From: Cycas panzhihuaensis
Taxonomy: Eukaryota; Cycadophyta
NCBI GenBank assembly: GCA_023213395.1
Contig: CM041465.1
Coordinates: 227,547,741-227,611,740 of the forward strand
Length of the DNA: 64,000 nt
Direction of reading: 5' to 3'
Notes under the pieces: generated by a model
The model's input: the letters and a program-made list of their open reading frames with translations, nothing else
The model's database searches: none
Told to the model about the DNA's origin: nothing
Shown: positions 35,155 to 47,969 of the stretch, one piece after another
Layout: every line of letters begins with the position of its first letter
Position numbering within the stretch: position 1 is the first letter of the stretch
Program-made: the position numbers and the translations under genes

Positions 35155-36795
35155 TTTTTAAAGAAATGGAAAACATAATGCCTACTCCTAGGCACTCCTT
35201 GAGGCTCTAAGGAATTCTGTCAAATCCTTAAGAATATCCTTCACACTTTAGTAAGGATGTCTCATCATCTTATGTTGAATCTTTAGAACTTTAGGCTCAT
35301 GATACTTATATTTATCCCCTAAAAAATCTACCTAATTATATAATGTACTTATGGAGCAAGGCTATCTTGAACCCTCTCAATTCCTTGATGATCCTTCTTT
35401 TATAGATCCCTCTTTTGCACATGAAAAACTAGCTTCTGGTTAACCATATTCATCATTCTTTAACCTAGTACTCACTAATATTCTTACTCCACTATATATA
35501 CCTAGTTATTAAGATCCATTTTACTTGAAGACTCATGTCATGACATCCCCATCATAACATCTTCATATTGATTCTTTAGGTGAGGATTATGAGTCAATAG
35601 AAGTAGAGTCTCCACTTGATACCATTTGATCTCCTCATCCTTCTCACCCTCCTTCACCTAGACCTTCACCATGATCCTATTCCCCTCCTTTAGAGGAAGT
35701 GGATGACCATAAGTTAACTCATTCATAGCCTTTCCACTCTTCTCCTAAACAATAGGTTTGGATCCATTCTCCTCATGCCATACCTTTTACTCATAGGGGT
35801 ACTACCACCGTTTCCATCTATGGTAATCCTAGTGTCTCTCATGCACCTACTTCTAGTTAAGTAGTTATGACTTTACGTATTTTATGACCTATCTATTCTT
35901 ATGTCACTAGAGTTGTCTCTTCTCATCTTATTTCTTCTACCACTCAATTTCCCCCTCATACATCATATACAATTTCATCTCATGGTGTTAGGCCTCACCC
36001 ATTATCTCTTATAGCATCTAACATGATTCCCTATTCTCAACATATTTCTTATACTCATTCCATCTATCCTCATGCTTCATCTAGTTAATCACAAGCTTTG
36101 AGAGTTTCTAATCCCACTTATTCTTTATCCATTCTTAGATTGACTCTATTAGTTAATCTTTTTACTGCTTCCAATCTAATCTTTCCATAACATCTTATAT
36201 CTCAAATCAACTTTATGGTTAATCCTATAGCATGGTGTAATCCCCCCTCTACTTCCCATCTCATAATACTTTGCAACCATAATAACAATAATAAATATAA
36301 TAACCTATTCATTCGTATATTCCACATCCATCCTCCTTGCCTTAATGTTCTACTACATTGAGAGCAAGGAGGTATTTTCTTGATTATATGAAGTCTCTAT
36401 TCTCACATGAGATCCTTCTATCTCCTATACCTCCTTTTGTCCCTGAGTTGGCTAAATTCTCTGGTGACTCTTCTCAAGATCTTGCCTCTTATATATAGGT
36501 ATTTACACTTGCTTATATAGATTTTATGCCATATGATTACATCATGTTATGTCTATTCCCTAAATCGCTTCAAGGTGATGCCTTGAAGTGGTTTTACCAT
36601 CTTCCTTTAGCTTCTATCCTTTTATTCCAATATTTAGTTAACTCTTTTGTCAACTACTTTGATGTAAGGAAACCCTTTAAGTTACACATTAAATCCTTAT
36701 TAGCCATCAAGAAGAACCATGATGAGACCTTGAGAGAGTTTGTTAGAAGATTTCAAGACCATGTATATACTTGTCATTGATATCTTGATCCCAGA
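35155..36795 (+). pseudogene. Gypsy A gag, first part
   Basis: The frame starts with P-R-H-S-L-R-L-Q-G near 35180-35205, then S-S-Y-V-E-S near 35263. A long Ser/Pro/His-rich region follows (about 35600-36300), low in complexity as in Tat-type gag leaders. The conserved capsid part is open at 36526-36780: M-P-Y-D-Y-I-M-L-C-L-F-P then G-D-A-L-K-W-F-Y-H-L-P, S-F-V-N-Y-F-D-V and D-E-T-L-R-E-F-V-R-R-F. The W-F-Y and the R-R-F blocks are standard for retrotransposon gag. Stops break the N-terminal part. It is interrupted at 36795 by the minus-strand copia element. Confidence 0.8.
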
Positions 36796-37128
36796 TATTA
36801 GAAAAAATACAAGGAGTATAGAGTGGAGTAGGTATGCACGTACTAATATATATTGAGAAACATAAGAAGAAATATCATATATTCAAGCTATTGTTAAAAA
36901 AGTATATCAAGTTTCCAATTGTTAATGATGTTAAAAAATGCCAGCAGTTTTCACTCCAGAAATATATAATTGTAATAGAGGAGGGAAACATCCTCAACCT
37001 TTAGAATTCAAATAATAATAAAATCATACTTAACTCAAGTTAAACTTAACCTTGCCTGATTTACCTTAACATGTGTGTGCTTACATGTGTAAAAGGTAGA
37101 AGTAGGATGATAAGCGTTAACCCCAATA
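36796..37128 (-). repeat. Copia-NA 3' LTR (left copy)
   Basis: It aligns over its length with 41324-41658, from TATTAGAAAAAATAC to AACCCCAATA. Both outer dinucleotides have decayed from TG/CA to TA. It contains the conserved ACATGTGTAAAAGGT block. Confidence 0.9.
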
Positions 37129-37143
37129 TTCTCCACCTTAATG
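37129..37143 (-). other. Copia-NA polypurine tract
   Basis: The plus strand TTCTCCACCTTAATG reads on the minus strand as CATTAAGGTGGAGAA, ending directly at the LTR. AAGGTGGAGAA is the usual copia form. Confidence 0.8.
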
Positions 37144-37491
37144 GTCATTATAATCATCTTCATTTTTTTTTGAATTTATGGTACTTATATTTGAAAATAA
37201 CTTTGAGAACTTGTCTTTTAGTTTGATAATTAACATACTTGAAAATAACAACTTGCTTTGTCATATTATCATCAACATATATCTTTTCAAAATCATATAG
37301 TGATGGTAGCTTCCAAGTCTTGTTGATGTAGCTTGATGTGAATGAATGGTAATGCCTTTGTATTGATCTTGGTCTTTCCTTAGAGTTAAGTTCTTAATAC
37401 ATATCTTTATATCAAATGTAACATTAAAAATATTATTTTCAATGAAATCTAAATTAATATAAGAAATGTTAACCTTTTCTTCACATGGTAC

Positions 37492-37836
37492 CTACTCTAC
37501 CATTTGCCTCATAGGAAAAGAGTCATCAATATAGGTAGTACAATTGAAATCAAGGGAATCTCCCCCATAAAGTGAATCTAATATATTCCATACTTGTTGG
37601 GATATAGTCATATCTGAAACATTAGAAAACACATCATCATCTAAGCTACAAAATAAAAATATAAGGTCTTCATTGTCCCTTTTTATGTCTTCTTTACTAT
37701 TAAGTTTATATCCCTCATTTATATACCTCCAAAGGTTATTTAACATTAAGTGAGCTTTCATAATGATCTTCCAAAAATAAAAATCATTCTCATTAAATAC
37801 TTGTAGACTAATATTGTTTGAATTTATTATCATCAT
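37492..37836 (-). pseudogene. Gag-like frame of copia-NA
   Basis: This 114-codon open frame reads like the N-terminal half of a UBN2-type copia gag. It has N-D-F-Y-F-W-K then M-K-A-H-L, then L-W-R-Y-I-N-E-G-Y, a D-N-E-D-L-I-F-L block with L-D-D-D-V-F-S, and Q-Q-V-W-N-I-L-D-S-L-Y-G-G. Capsid assembly would be the role. Oddly it lies at the 3' end of the element, within 365 bp of the polypurine tract, while gag normally follows the primer-binding site. Its continuation to 37144 is low in complexity and shows no zinc knuckle. No RT follows. It may be a rearranged relic or the sole product of a non-autonomous element. Confidence 0.6.
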
Positions 37837-40800
37837 GTAAATGCTTTAGTATATAATCAACAATATGGCTTCAATGAGTGAGTAATCTTCAAGTGAAAAT
37901 ATGATGAAAAACTTTCATAAAGTCACAAAGAGTATGTGAAAAAATGATCAATATACTTTACTTCATTTTATTTAAGAAATGAAGATGATTCATAATAAAT
38001 CTCTTAAGTAAGATGAAGGATATATATGTGTCAAATGAAAAATGATATAACTTTTATGAAATGGAAATATGTTTCAAACTTTATTCAAATGAAAATATGC
38101 TATAAACTTTCTTCAAATTTTAATAAAGTAGGTAAATAAAATAATGATTCTTTTCTTCTTCAAGTTAACCAAAGTATATAAGCTACTATGCAAACTTGTT
38201 CTTTCAACTTGATATATTTGTAGAAAACAATAAAAAACTATATGCTCCTTTAATGGTTTGAAATACAAATAAAACTTTATAGATTTCAATGATTTTTAGA
38301 TAAATAATCAATGAGATTTGTAACTAACTTGGTAGCTATCAAATTGAATAAGAACTAAAGTCTTTAATAAAAAATGAGATGACTTCTTTGTCAAATTATG
38401 GAAAATAATAAGTGTACCTAATTATTCGTTTGTAGAGCAAAATAGCTATATGAAAACTTGAGATTTTTAAGAACCTTTACTCAAAGTAATAAAAATACTA
38501 AAAAGTTATGTGTATTCAATTAATAATATAAGAAATAAATAGATTTAATACAGATTATACCCATTTGTTGATTTTACACCACTTAGGTTATTAGAAGCTC
38601 AAAGTGCTGAAAAAGATAACTCTTGGCTACAAAACAACTTAAAAATATATATGAGGACCAATAGTAACTCTAAGAATTGATTATTAATAAACAATAATTT
38701 AAGTATAATCCTTTGAAATAATAAAATATTTAAAAAGTTATAAAAAATAGGTCTGTTTAGGTTGAAGAGGAAGCTTAAGTTGACTAGATTAAAAAACCTA
38801 TAACATAATATCAAAATATAATAAATTAATTCTAATGTGTAGTACACTGAATTACCTTTCTATTAAATCTAACAGTTTAAAAAATGGAGTTCATATGACA
38901 AAGTTATTGTAGGAACTATAAATAGGCTTCTTTACAGCTAGTGAGATAATAGCTAAAAGGAATGATCACTTTGACTGATTAAAACCCAACTAAAACAATC
39001 TCAAATTTGAAAAATAATGGTTCTACACTATAGCACTATAAAATATGGTCTCAATGAGACTAGTTTCATTGAAATCTAATATGCCAATGATGAGATACAC
39101 CATTAAATGTGATTGTGTCTCTTAAGGTAAATTTATAAAGAAACCTTTAACAAATCAAGTTAGTCCTTTTTAATAATTGGGATGCACTGTCATATGGGGA
39201 TATTATAAACCAAAAATTAGATGTTAATGAGGGAAATAGACCTTAAATAGCCAAAAAATATATGTCAATCGATGAAGGCACCCAAAACGAAAAAGATCTC
39301 TTGAAAAAATGAAGAAATTAGTCTCTAAAAGAGCTTAAGGATAAGTCACATACAGAATGAAAATGGGGGCTAATAACCAAGGGGGATAATCCAATTTTTT
39401 TAAAACATGGATTTCAAATGCTATAAATAATAATTAAATTTCATTAACATTTATAAACTTAGGTTAATAAAGTAAATAGATTTAATATAAAAATCAATAT
39501 GAAAAAACTTCAAATATTTAATGCATGGAAGTCACATGACCTGCGCAATGACGTAGACGATGATTTAGAGTAAAAGTGAGATCTACAATTGACCAGAGAG
39601 GTGTAGAAAGGGGTTTCAAGGTGTTCTAGACTCAAATCTAGAGTCAAAATGAGTAAAAACAAATAAAAAAATGTTGATTTTTGGCTTGTTTAAGAAGGTA
39701 TACGGTGATGAATAGTGAATCAAAAGATTTAAGAACAAAGAGTAGACCTAGCCAGAACAATCATTGAGAGTAGTCCAAAACTTTCTATTTTTCTTACTAA
39801 ATAGGGGTGGTCATCTTCACAGGCCTAAAACATAAAAATATTTTAAAAAATATTTGTTTTAAATAAAAAATAAAGGAAAGAATAAGGAAAAACCTAGATA
39901 AAGAAGTTCTGACAACTCAAACTCTTTGTTGGATGCACATATCCTCACAAAACTTAAAATGTAGATAGATGTATCTATTGGCTTAAATATGATAAAATTT
40001 CATGAGCAATGGTTGCCTACAGAGTTAGAATGAGCCTCTGGACCAAAACAAGCTAAAAATAGATATGCGATGGCTTTAGGAGTGATATCTCAACATACAA
40101 TCAACAAAACAAGGTGAAATCATTTCCAATAGTTAGATAACTCAACTTTGAGTGGAATAAGTAGTCATATTCTATGGTTCTAAGCCGTGTAGAGGAAGTA
40201 CGAGTTGGTTCTAAATCAATAAATAATATTTCCAAAAATGAACAATGGAGAATATGAATAGAACTCAGAACAAAACGACTAACGGAGTGAATTTATATAG
40301 CTAAAAATTGATCAAATTGATATGGATTTAATCATTAAAAGTTTATAAGTTTATTTGATAATGGCACCTTTAACCAATTGAAAATATGTGGGAAATATTT
40401 ATAAAAATACATAAAAACAAGATCATACTAGGGTTTATTAGTAAGTCTAAGTAAGGGTGATTTCAAGTAGCTCATACTCCTAACATGAAAACAAATCTTG
40501 ATGAAACTTGAGATACCTCTAGATCTCCTTGATAGCTAGAGCCCAATTAATTTTCATAAAGATCTAATGCTTATATATTGAGAACAGAGCCACAGAGCTG
40601 ATAATGGTTGCACATGCACTTAGGAGGTCATATGACCTATAAAGTGAGTCAAATGACCTTGAGATAGGTTTGTGTTGACCCTAAGAGGCCTACACCTAAT
40701 TTCACTCAGTGAAATAACAAATAAAATGAGAGAAAATAAGTAAATGAGAAGGAGGCAGTGGAGTTTCACTACTAAAGCTAAGCAACTAAGCTTCTGAGTG

Positions 40801-41309
40801 AGATATCTCAGCATAGGAGTGACGATTTTTAGATCTGTTGAATGCGTTGCGAAGCTGGTTCAATGAGGATTCAAATGAGTAGTCACACGTTATAGTTCTA
40901 AGTAATGCAAAAGCTACACTAGCCTATTGAAATCACACAGCCTTGCCTAACCTTTAAAAAATGATGTAAAATAATAGAAAACTTGATATTTCATCAATTA
41001 AATTTAGAAACCAACTATACTAGACTATTACTAGGCTAAGTGCACTCAAATTTACAATAAATACTAAAAAAAAACATGAGTAATAAGCTTGTATATATAA
41101 AAAAATCAATTATTTATCAAAAAATATATAAGAAAAACTATTAAAAACTATAGTCTAAACTAAAAAATTATTGAATAAACTTGTCATGGCTAATGTTAGA
41201 GCTGAGATATAGCTTGAAAAATTCATACCAAGTGATGCTAAGATCTAGCTTGAAAAATACTGTGAGAAGCTAAATATTGCTCAAAATTTATAGGCATAAA
41301 TAGATCTAT
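37837..41309 (-). other. Internal region of copia-NA without coding signal
   Basis: About 3.5 kb of A-rich (plus strand) sequence lies between the primer-binding site and the gag-like frame. The open frames at 38599-38847 and 40620-40814 (minus) show no known domain. No RT box, integrase triad or zinc knuckle was found on either strand. Confidence 0.6.
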
Positions 41310-41321
41310 GCTTTGATACCA
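41310..41321 (-). other. Copia-NA primer-binding site
   Basis: The complement is TGGTATCAAAGC, two bases inside the right LTR, which sets minus orientation. It is identical to the copia-2 site. Confidence 0.85.
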
Positions 41322-41323
41322 AA

Positions 41324-41658
41324 TGTTAGAAAAAATACACAAGGAGTGTAGAGTAGAGCAGGTATGCACATACTAATCTATATTGAGAAACATAAGCAAA
41401 AATATCATATATTCAAGTCATAGTTAAAAAAGTACATCAAGTTTCCAATTGTTGGTGGTGTCAAAAGACACTTGGGTTTTTCACCCCAGAAATATATAAT
41501 TATGAGGGAAGAGGGAAATCTTCTCAACCTCTAGAATTCAAATAACAATAAAATAATACTTAATTCAAGTTAAACTTAACCTTACCTGACTTACCTTAAC
41601 ATGTATATACTCACATGTATAAAAGGTGGGAGTGGGATGATGAGTATTAACCTCAACA
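41324..41658 (-). repeat. Copia-NA 5' LTR (right copy)
   Basis: TGTTAGAAAAAATAC to CCTCAACA on the plus strand; TG...CA ends are intact. It matches 36796-37128 closely (differences are mostly single-base). Confidence 0.9.
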
Positions 41659-42481
41659 CTAGCCTACTATTCAATATATTCACTAATGCTTTAAGGTCCC
41701 ATGTACACCTAGAAGTCTTAAAACTTGGTCTTCAAATGTATGAAGAAATGGTTTATCATTACTTAGCCTTAGAAATATTCGAGATTCAAGTGGATATCAA
41801 GAAGATTGGGAAACCTATACCTTCCAAAGACATCCCATCCTAAACCTATTTATGATCACTTGACTTCATCAATCAGATTATTAGAACGTGTAGTCAATAC
41901 TAAATTATGTGTTGTTTGTCCTTCTTAGATCCAATCTTCTCAAGAGACTAAAGTTATTCATCTTATTGAAGAAAGGAAGAAACAAGCTCCTTCTCCACCT
42001 CCTCCTCCCTTTAGAAAGATGAAATGGTGCTCATACCATCAAATAGATGTTCACAATAGAAGTGAGTGCCATACCATTTAAAATACAACCTAAAACATAA
42101 ATGTTTAATTAAACTACTCCTCTAAGTCATCTTAAAACTAGATGATCCATAAGGATCCGTTACCTCAACTTAATCAGAAAGAAAATTAAGATGATAAAGG
42201 TAAGGAAAAGTAGGTGCAAGACAATGAAGGCGAACCCTCAAGTTTTAATTCATCAAAAAAGACTACCCCTCCCTTAAATCCTCTAACAAAAAAAACTAAC
42301 AATCAATCTTGTCCACCTCCTAAATGTGGTGATACCAAGAGAACTATAAACATACATGTCTGTCTAAATCATCAAATGATTTAATGGTGAGGAATCCTAA
42401 CTCTTTACCTCTAGTACCCCACCATCCCATCAAGTTTAGGTCCATTCCCTATAATATGAAAGATGGATCTTTCTCCTTAAG
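41659..42481 (+). pseudogene. Gypsy A gag, second part
   Basis: This continues the gag interrupted at 36795. It shows L-E-V-L-K-L-G-L-Q-M-Y-E-E near 41712-41750, Y-L-A-L-E-I-F-E-I-Q near 41760, then P-I-P-S-K-D, a Pro-rich tract near 41995-42010, and N-S-L-P-L-V then H-P-I-K-F-R near 42400-42440. Gypsy B has the same blocks at 49640-50460. It ends where the LTR of gypsy B starts. Frameshifts and stops are present. Confidence 0.8.
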
Positions 42482-45400
42482 TTTCATTAAAACTTAGCCT
42501 TTGGTTTATATTTATGATTTTGGATATATTCTTATATGGATTCATGAGAAAGGATGTATGATACACTAGTTTGATGATGAGTTAGGCTATGATTTGATAA
42601 AAAAATATATTGATTTTATTTTGTAATGCATGATGAATGATGATTTGATTTATATTTTACTACAACCTACCGATAACTGAGACTATGGTATTAAAACTTT
42701 TCTTCATTATCTATTTAATCTATTTTTTTCTTTAAAACTTGTCATTTTTATGATTTAATCTTAATTTCACCGAATGTTTGTTAGTTTTCTCTCATTTTTG
42801 GGCTTGTGCTCATTATTTCCATCTTATTTTGGGCCTCTTTATTTATTTATCATGTCATTTATGCTTCAATTTATGTTTAAAATTAAATTTTGACTTTTTT
42901 ATGAACCAAATTTTAATTATCTAATTATCATATTTTTTATACTACCAAAAACGTGATCAGTTATATTTTTAGAATAAATCACATTTTTGGTAGATATAAA
43001 AACATAATTAGTGTCATTTTTGACTATCATGCATATAAAATTTAGTTAGTACACCCAATTCTTACATATCACCACTTAGATTTGGTGGATTCTTATCTCT
43101 TTGATGCCTAAAAATGTAGAAGAGTATTGTATAATTCATTATAAAGAGAAAAAAAGTTATTTTGCTTAAGTTTATGAGATTTTTAGAGATCTTTTGAAGA
43201 CTACTAATATTGTGATTTCAAGACTGATTCTATGATACTTATGGGTGAAATCAAGTAAGGAATTTGATGTTGCAACTTGTTACTTTGCTAATGTTCAATT
43301 ATTAATGGTTTGATCTTTAACTTTCATGGGTTTCTTTCAAAGTTTTAGCCTCAAAGTTCTTCTAAATTGGTAAGGTCTTTCCTTTGTGACTTTTACCTAT
43401 TTCACTATCTTTTAAAGGTTGTATTTTGCCTAGAATTTGTTCCTCCTTTCAGTTGATTATTATGGTGATCTTGTATATATTTTTAGCTTGAAATACTTCT
43501 GAAAGGATAACCCTTTGTGGGTTCTTTAAGGGGCAGACTAAGGTGGGGCATGGTCATCTCTCCACTGCTTATGTAGCTATCCCTTCCTATTCTTTTATAG
43601 AAATTTATATTTTAAGCACTTTGCCATCCTTTTTGGCATTGTTTGGCTATGACTAAGTCCTTCTTGCTTATTGTTTTTCTTTTCCCTTTGTTTTTTTTAA
43701 AGGAGAAAGATAGAAAGAATTGATCAAATGGAAGAAAGAAGCCATTATGAGGTAGATTTGTGAATTGGAAAAGAATTCTCAGTTCTCTAGTTTGATTATT
43801 TTCTTAATCTCACTCTTAAGATAACTTTTTTTGGTGGAAATAAGAATTAAAGTGATAAATAGAAAGTGCATGCTCGATGTTTTTATATGTTTTGGGGATT
43901 CAAGGATCCTTTTAGAAATTTTTCTGCTCTAATTGGGATAGAATCTACAAAGTAGTAAAGCTAGTATCTTGTATGTAGATTGTTATTGATCTCTTGGTTG
44001 CATCTAAGCTTAAAAGGTCTAAAAGTTCATTTTTACAATAGTAACACATCTTTAAAGTCTCCCTTTTTACATCATAGGACATTCATTCAAAGAAAAGATT
44101 GCATGTGTGAAAGGTAAAATCTTCTAAATAGTGTTGCATGTTGTCAATTTCTTTGAAAGTTTATAAAAGTAAAGTACATAGCATATTTTATATCTTGTTG
44201 GTACTTTTTCTTTCATAGTGAAGAGTACATATTGCATTTGAAAGAGTAATTTTGTAGTTGCATTAGCATCCTTCATTTCTAAAATTAAAAAAAATATATA
44301 TAAAAGGTACATTGCATGCATCTAGTTTTGGTTCTTCCTTGCTTGATTGATTAAAGGTGGAATAGACTTTTTCATTTCATAGATTGCTTTTGTCTATCTT
44401 ATTTCATTTTGTCAAATAAAAAAGAAAAAACATAAAAAATAAAACAAAAGTGAAAAAACAAAAAAACTTTTCCATTTGATTACCCCTTTCTTTCATCCTA
44501 GTAGAACCCAAAAGGTTGAAAAGATCAAAGGATAGGAGTCCCTAGGAAGGATATTAAAAATATTATCAGTATAGTTTTGAATTTAGAATTCCTTCACCTG
44601 ATTGTGTAGGTTGGTAGGTTCTACCACCCACTTTACATCCAAACCTTTTATCACGCTCTTCATCCATAACTTATTATATGGCATAACTAGTTGAAGACTC
44701 CTTCTTAGAAGTTGGGCAATGGTGGTTACTTAGGTCCTCTTAAGCCTCATATCTCCTAGATATCTAGTTTAGGTCTCTTGATCAAGACATATCTAGTTTA
44801 GGTCCAACTAAGATAATAAGATCTTTTTGGTAATTATTTCCTAACTACCCAAAATGGATTAGATCACCATCGCATATGTATGGTCAGGTATATATTCTTT
44901 CCCTCAAACTCTATCATATTCTTATAGTTATTTGGATATATGATATTTGTATGATTGCTTGAATGCTTAATTAGGTTACTTGATTATCTTGCCTGTGCTT
45001 GACATCTGCTAATAACGACTAGGACTCTACTCTAATGGCGTAATAGCTCCCTGGTGATCTCCCTCCTAGTTATAGGTACTCATGGACCTCTATAGCCTAA
45101 CTTATATATACCTTGATCTATTTTATTACACCTACTACTTTTCCTCTTTACGGCACCTATCCCTCAATTCATCCTAGGTGGTTTGGGAGAGTTTTAGTGC
45201 ATAGGTATCCCCTCATTGATTGCTCCTCACTTAGTTACTCCTTGTGCCTCATTAGGATCTACTACCTAGCACCCTTTTTCATTCCAACACATCGATTATC
45301 ACCTATTCCTTGAGGTTCCAACCTCATTGGGTGACTCTTTTTGCATGTTTTTGTAAGTTGTTAGTATGTATAATGGTCTTAGGTTAGTGTATAGTCCCCT

Positions 45401-47926
45401 AGGGAGCAGTCCTGGGTACTTGTTAGGGCATACTCCTCCTTTTCCTACTCTTTCATTAATTATTTTTATTATTTTATATTTTTGTTGCCACCCTTCTATC
45501 ATTTTTTATTACCCTACACTGATCATTTCACATCGCTAATATATTAATGATATCATGAACAAGTTCATAGTGCAACTGTTATGTGCTTTGCCATGGCTAG
45601 AAATGATAAATCTTAATCCTTGTGCATGGATGTTGCATTTTACTGCCTCAGGACTTGCTAGGGTCAAACCCTAACAACCTTGAGGCCTCTCTAAAGACAC
45701 AAAAACCCCAAAATTAAATACATTCTGAGGATTATTCATTCATTCTCATCATTCTTCTATTGCACCAAAGAAAAAAACCTATTTTGCAGGAAAATGACTC
45801 TTCTTCCTCTCCTCTTCCTTCTCCAATTCTTTCCTTCTCCTCCTACACTTAGAATTTATAGGTCTCTCCTCTACAATAAAGAAAGGACAACTAAGAGTAG
45901 CCCAATCCAGGTAATGAAAGCTTTTTGCTAAGAAAATGACTAAGGATCTCCCTTCTCTCTTTATCAAATGAGGGTTTCAGCTCCTCCAACCTTATTCTAC
46001 ACTTTGGGACAACACTTTACATGGTAAACTTATTTTCTTGGGTCCTTCTTTTGCAAAAATCTCATGTTTTATGGTTTATTCTTTGTTATTTTAGTCATAA
46101 GACCCTAGATTTAAGCTTGGGCTAGTTTTGTGATTGTGTTTCAAGTCATATTTTACTTTACATAAGGAGGCAATACCTCCTTGCACAATTGTTCCCCTCT
46201 TCCTATTCCAAATCCTCTAGCTTTTAGAAAACAAGGATGCTAAAGAAAGAGAGGAGAGTTTATGAATAGACTCATAGGCTAGAGTTTTGACTCCTAAAGT
46301 TGCCTCTCACTTGGGTAACCCTCCTCTCAATGCTTTGTGGCATATCTCCTTGTACTTCTTCACTAGCTTTAGGGTTTGGTTTGGTGTGAGGCCTACACAT
46401 GTGAAATATTCACTTTATTTTTGCTTCTAAACCCTAGCCCAATGAGCTACCCATAGCTTGTGAGTGTCATTCACCATTAAGAGGAGCTTTCCATCTCAAG
46501 GCAACACCCATTTCTTTTCCTCCATTTGCATAATATAATTGTCATGCATATACACACTCATTAAAATTGTTGAGAAAATAACATACAATCTTGCATTTAT
46601 TTCTTCTTTTTTCTCACACACCTCCACACTAACTTTGCATACTAAGATTACATATATATGTATATATCTTACTTTTGAGAGGACTTGCTCTTTTTGTGTT
46701 ACAAGTTGGAGGCCATTTTGTGAACATAGTAACAAATCATGAAATAGTAACATTTCATTTTTGTTTGTTCTCGTTTCTACTTTCTTTCTATTCTTTTGGG
46801 TCTCTCTTGATGGATTTCTTTGGGGATAGTAAGTAAGCCCCATTTGGAGAATAGGAGAAGGTAAAGGAGTCCCTCCCTCCATATTCAATAACTTTCCCAT
46901 CAAGGAATGAAAATAGAAGTGGAAACAACTTGTGGAAACGTGGCATAGAGAGTGGCAATGAAGGAGTGCAATGCACACATCACTAATTGCAACAACTAGG
47001 TGCATACCTTCCTATGCATCCCTCTCTTCTCCTTTTATTTCTCCTTTTCTAGCTTTTCATTTCAAAAGGGAAAGAAAAGAAAAAGAATTGAAAGACTCTT
47101 TTTCATAGGCTTCTTTTCCTTTTTATTATATGTCGTAAGGGGTGGAAATGAATAAAGGAATCACATCATTTTTGCATTCACTTTTAGAAGACGTTTACTT
47201 CCTCAATCTTCCTCTTGTCAAAATAAGAGGTGTACCGAGAGAAGGCAATACCTTATGCCAAACCCTTTCCTTTCCCTCTCTCATGCTTGTAGTATTCACT
47301 ACATTCATTGAAAAGCGAAAAGGGTAAAAGAATAGATAGGAAAGGAATGCATCTTATTTTATACGTTTGTTTTATTTTTTGTGTGTATTCTTTTACTTTG
47401 GCAGTAGCCATCTTTATTTAGAATTAGAATGCCACTATAAACCCATACCATTAAGGCCAAAATGTACCCTATTACATAGTAACCATCAACTCCAAAGATC
47501 CTCTCACTCTTCTTGAAAACCTGAGAAGACTTTATAATCTAATAGCCATGACATACTCACATCTCTTTTCTACCCCTCTCTTGATTCATTTCTATATTGT
47601 GAGTAGGCTCACCAAAACTGCTTCTTACTTTATCACTACTCTTTTCTTTATTCACTTGCCTCCTTTTCTAAAAGGAGGCCTAGCTCCTCTTCTTTCCCTC
47701 TGAGGATATGAGAGCTCCTTCTTTAGGCTATTTGGCTACCCGAAGATTCCTCCTCAACTAAATCAAACCAAGGAAGGTACTTAGAAAGAAGGGAAGGTCA
47801 TATCATTATTTGTAGGTCTCCAAACCTACATTTTGACATGTAGATGCCTTTTGAGGATGACCTATCCCTCTTATGAGATCCCTAGGCCCTTAGAAGTCCT
47901 TATCCATAGTGACCCCCCAAAAGTAT
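42482..47926 (+). repeat. Gypsy B 5' LTR (long form, about 5.4 kb)
   Basis: The first 2.34 kb (to about 44821) is the full length of the short LTR of gypsy C. About 3.1 kb more (44822-47926) follows before the primer-binding site. The start is TTTCATTAAAACTTAGCC; the homologous stretch at 60825-64000 confirms 42482-45330 directly. The part after 45330 is supported by similarity to 2520-5675. A local duplication of ATATCTAGTTTAGGTC lies at 44757 and 44789. The open frames (45113-45313, 46496-47005 and others) have no recognisable domain. Confidence 0.65.
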
Positions 47927-47931
47927 ACTTC

Positions 47932-47951
47932 TAGTGAATATACTAGCGAGC
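47932..47951 (+). other. Candidate primer-binding site of gypsy B
   Basis: TAGTGAATATACTAGCGAGC lies at the same distance before gag as the sites of gypsy A and C. Confidence 0.5.
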
Positions 47952-47969
47952 TATTATTTATTTACTTTT

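Larger units (their letters stand above)
36796..41658 (-). mobile_element. Copia-NA: pol-less copia-like element inserted in gypsy A gag
   Basis: Two LTRs of 333 and 335 bp flank 4.2 kb. A primer-binding site next to the right LTR and a purine tract next to the left LTR show minus orientation. No protease, integrase or RT motif was found on either strand. The only coding signal is a gag-like frame close to the 3' LTR. Flanks CCAGA (36791-36795) and CTAGC (41659-41663) agree at three of five positions and may be a decayed duplication; gypsy B has CTAGC in the unbroken gag. Confidence 0.85.
34196..42481 (+). mobile_element. Gypsy A: partial short LTR and gag, split by a copia insert
   Basis: It contains the last 0.9 kb of the short-form LTR, a primer-binding site, gag to 36795, a 4.9-kb minus-strand insertion, then gag to 42481 where gypsy B begins. 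Pol and 3' LTR are not in the window. The gag translation is colinear with that of gypsy B. Confidence 0.75.

Noticed and set aside
46496-47005. 169-codon open frame on the minus strand
   Set aside because: It is the longest non-repeat frame in the window but lies inside the long gypsy LTR, has no recognisable domain, and overlaps other frames of similar quality. Without conservation data it is taken as chance.
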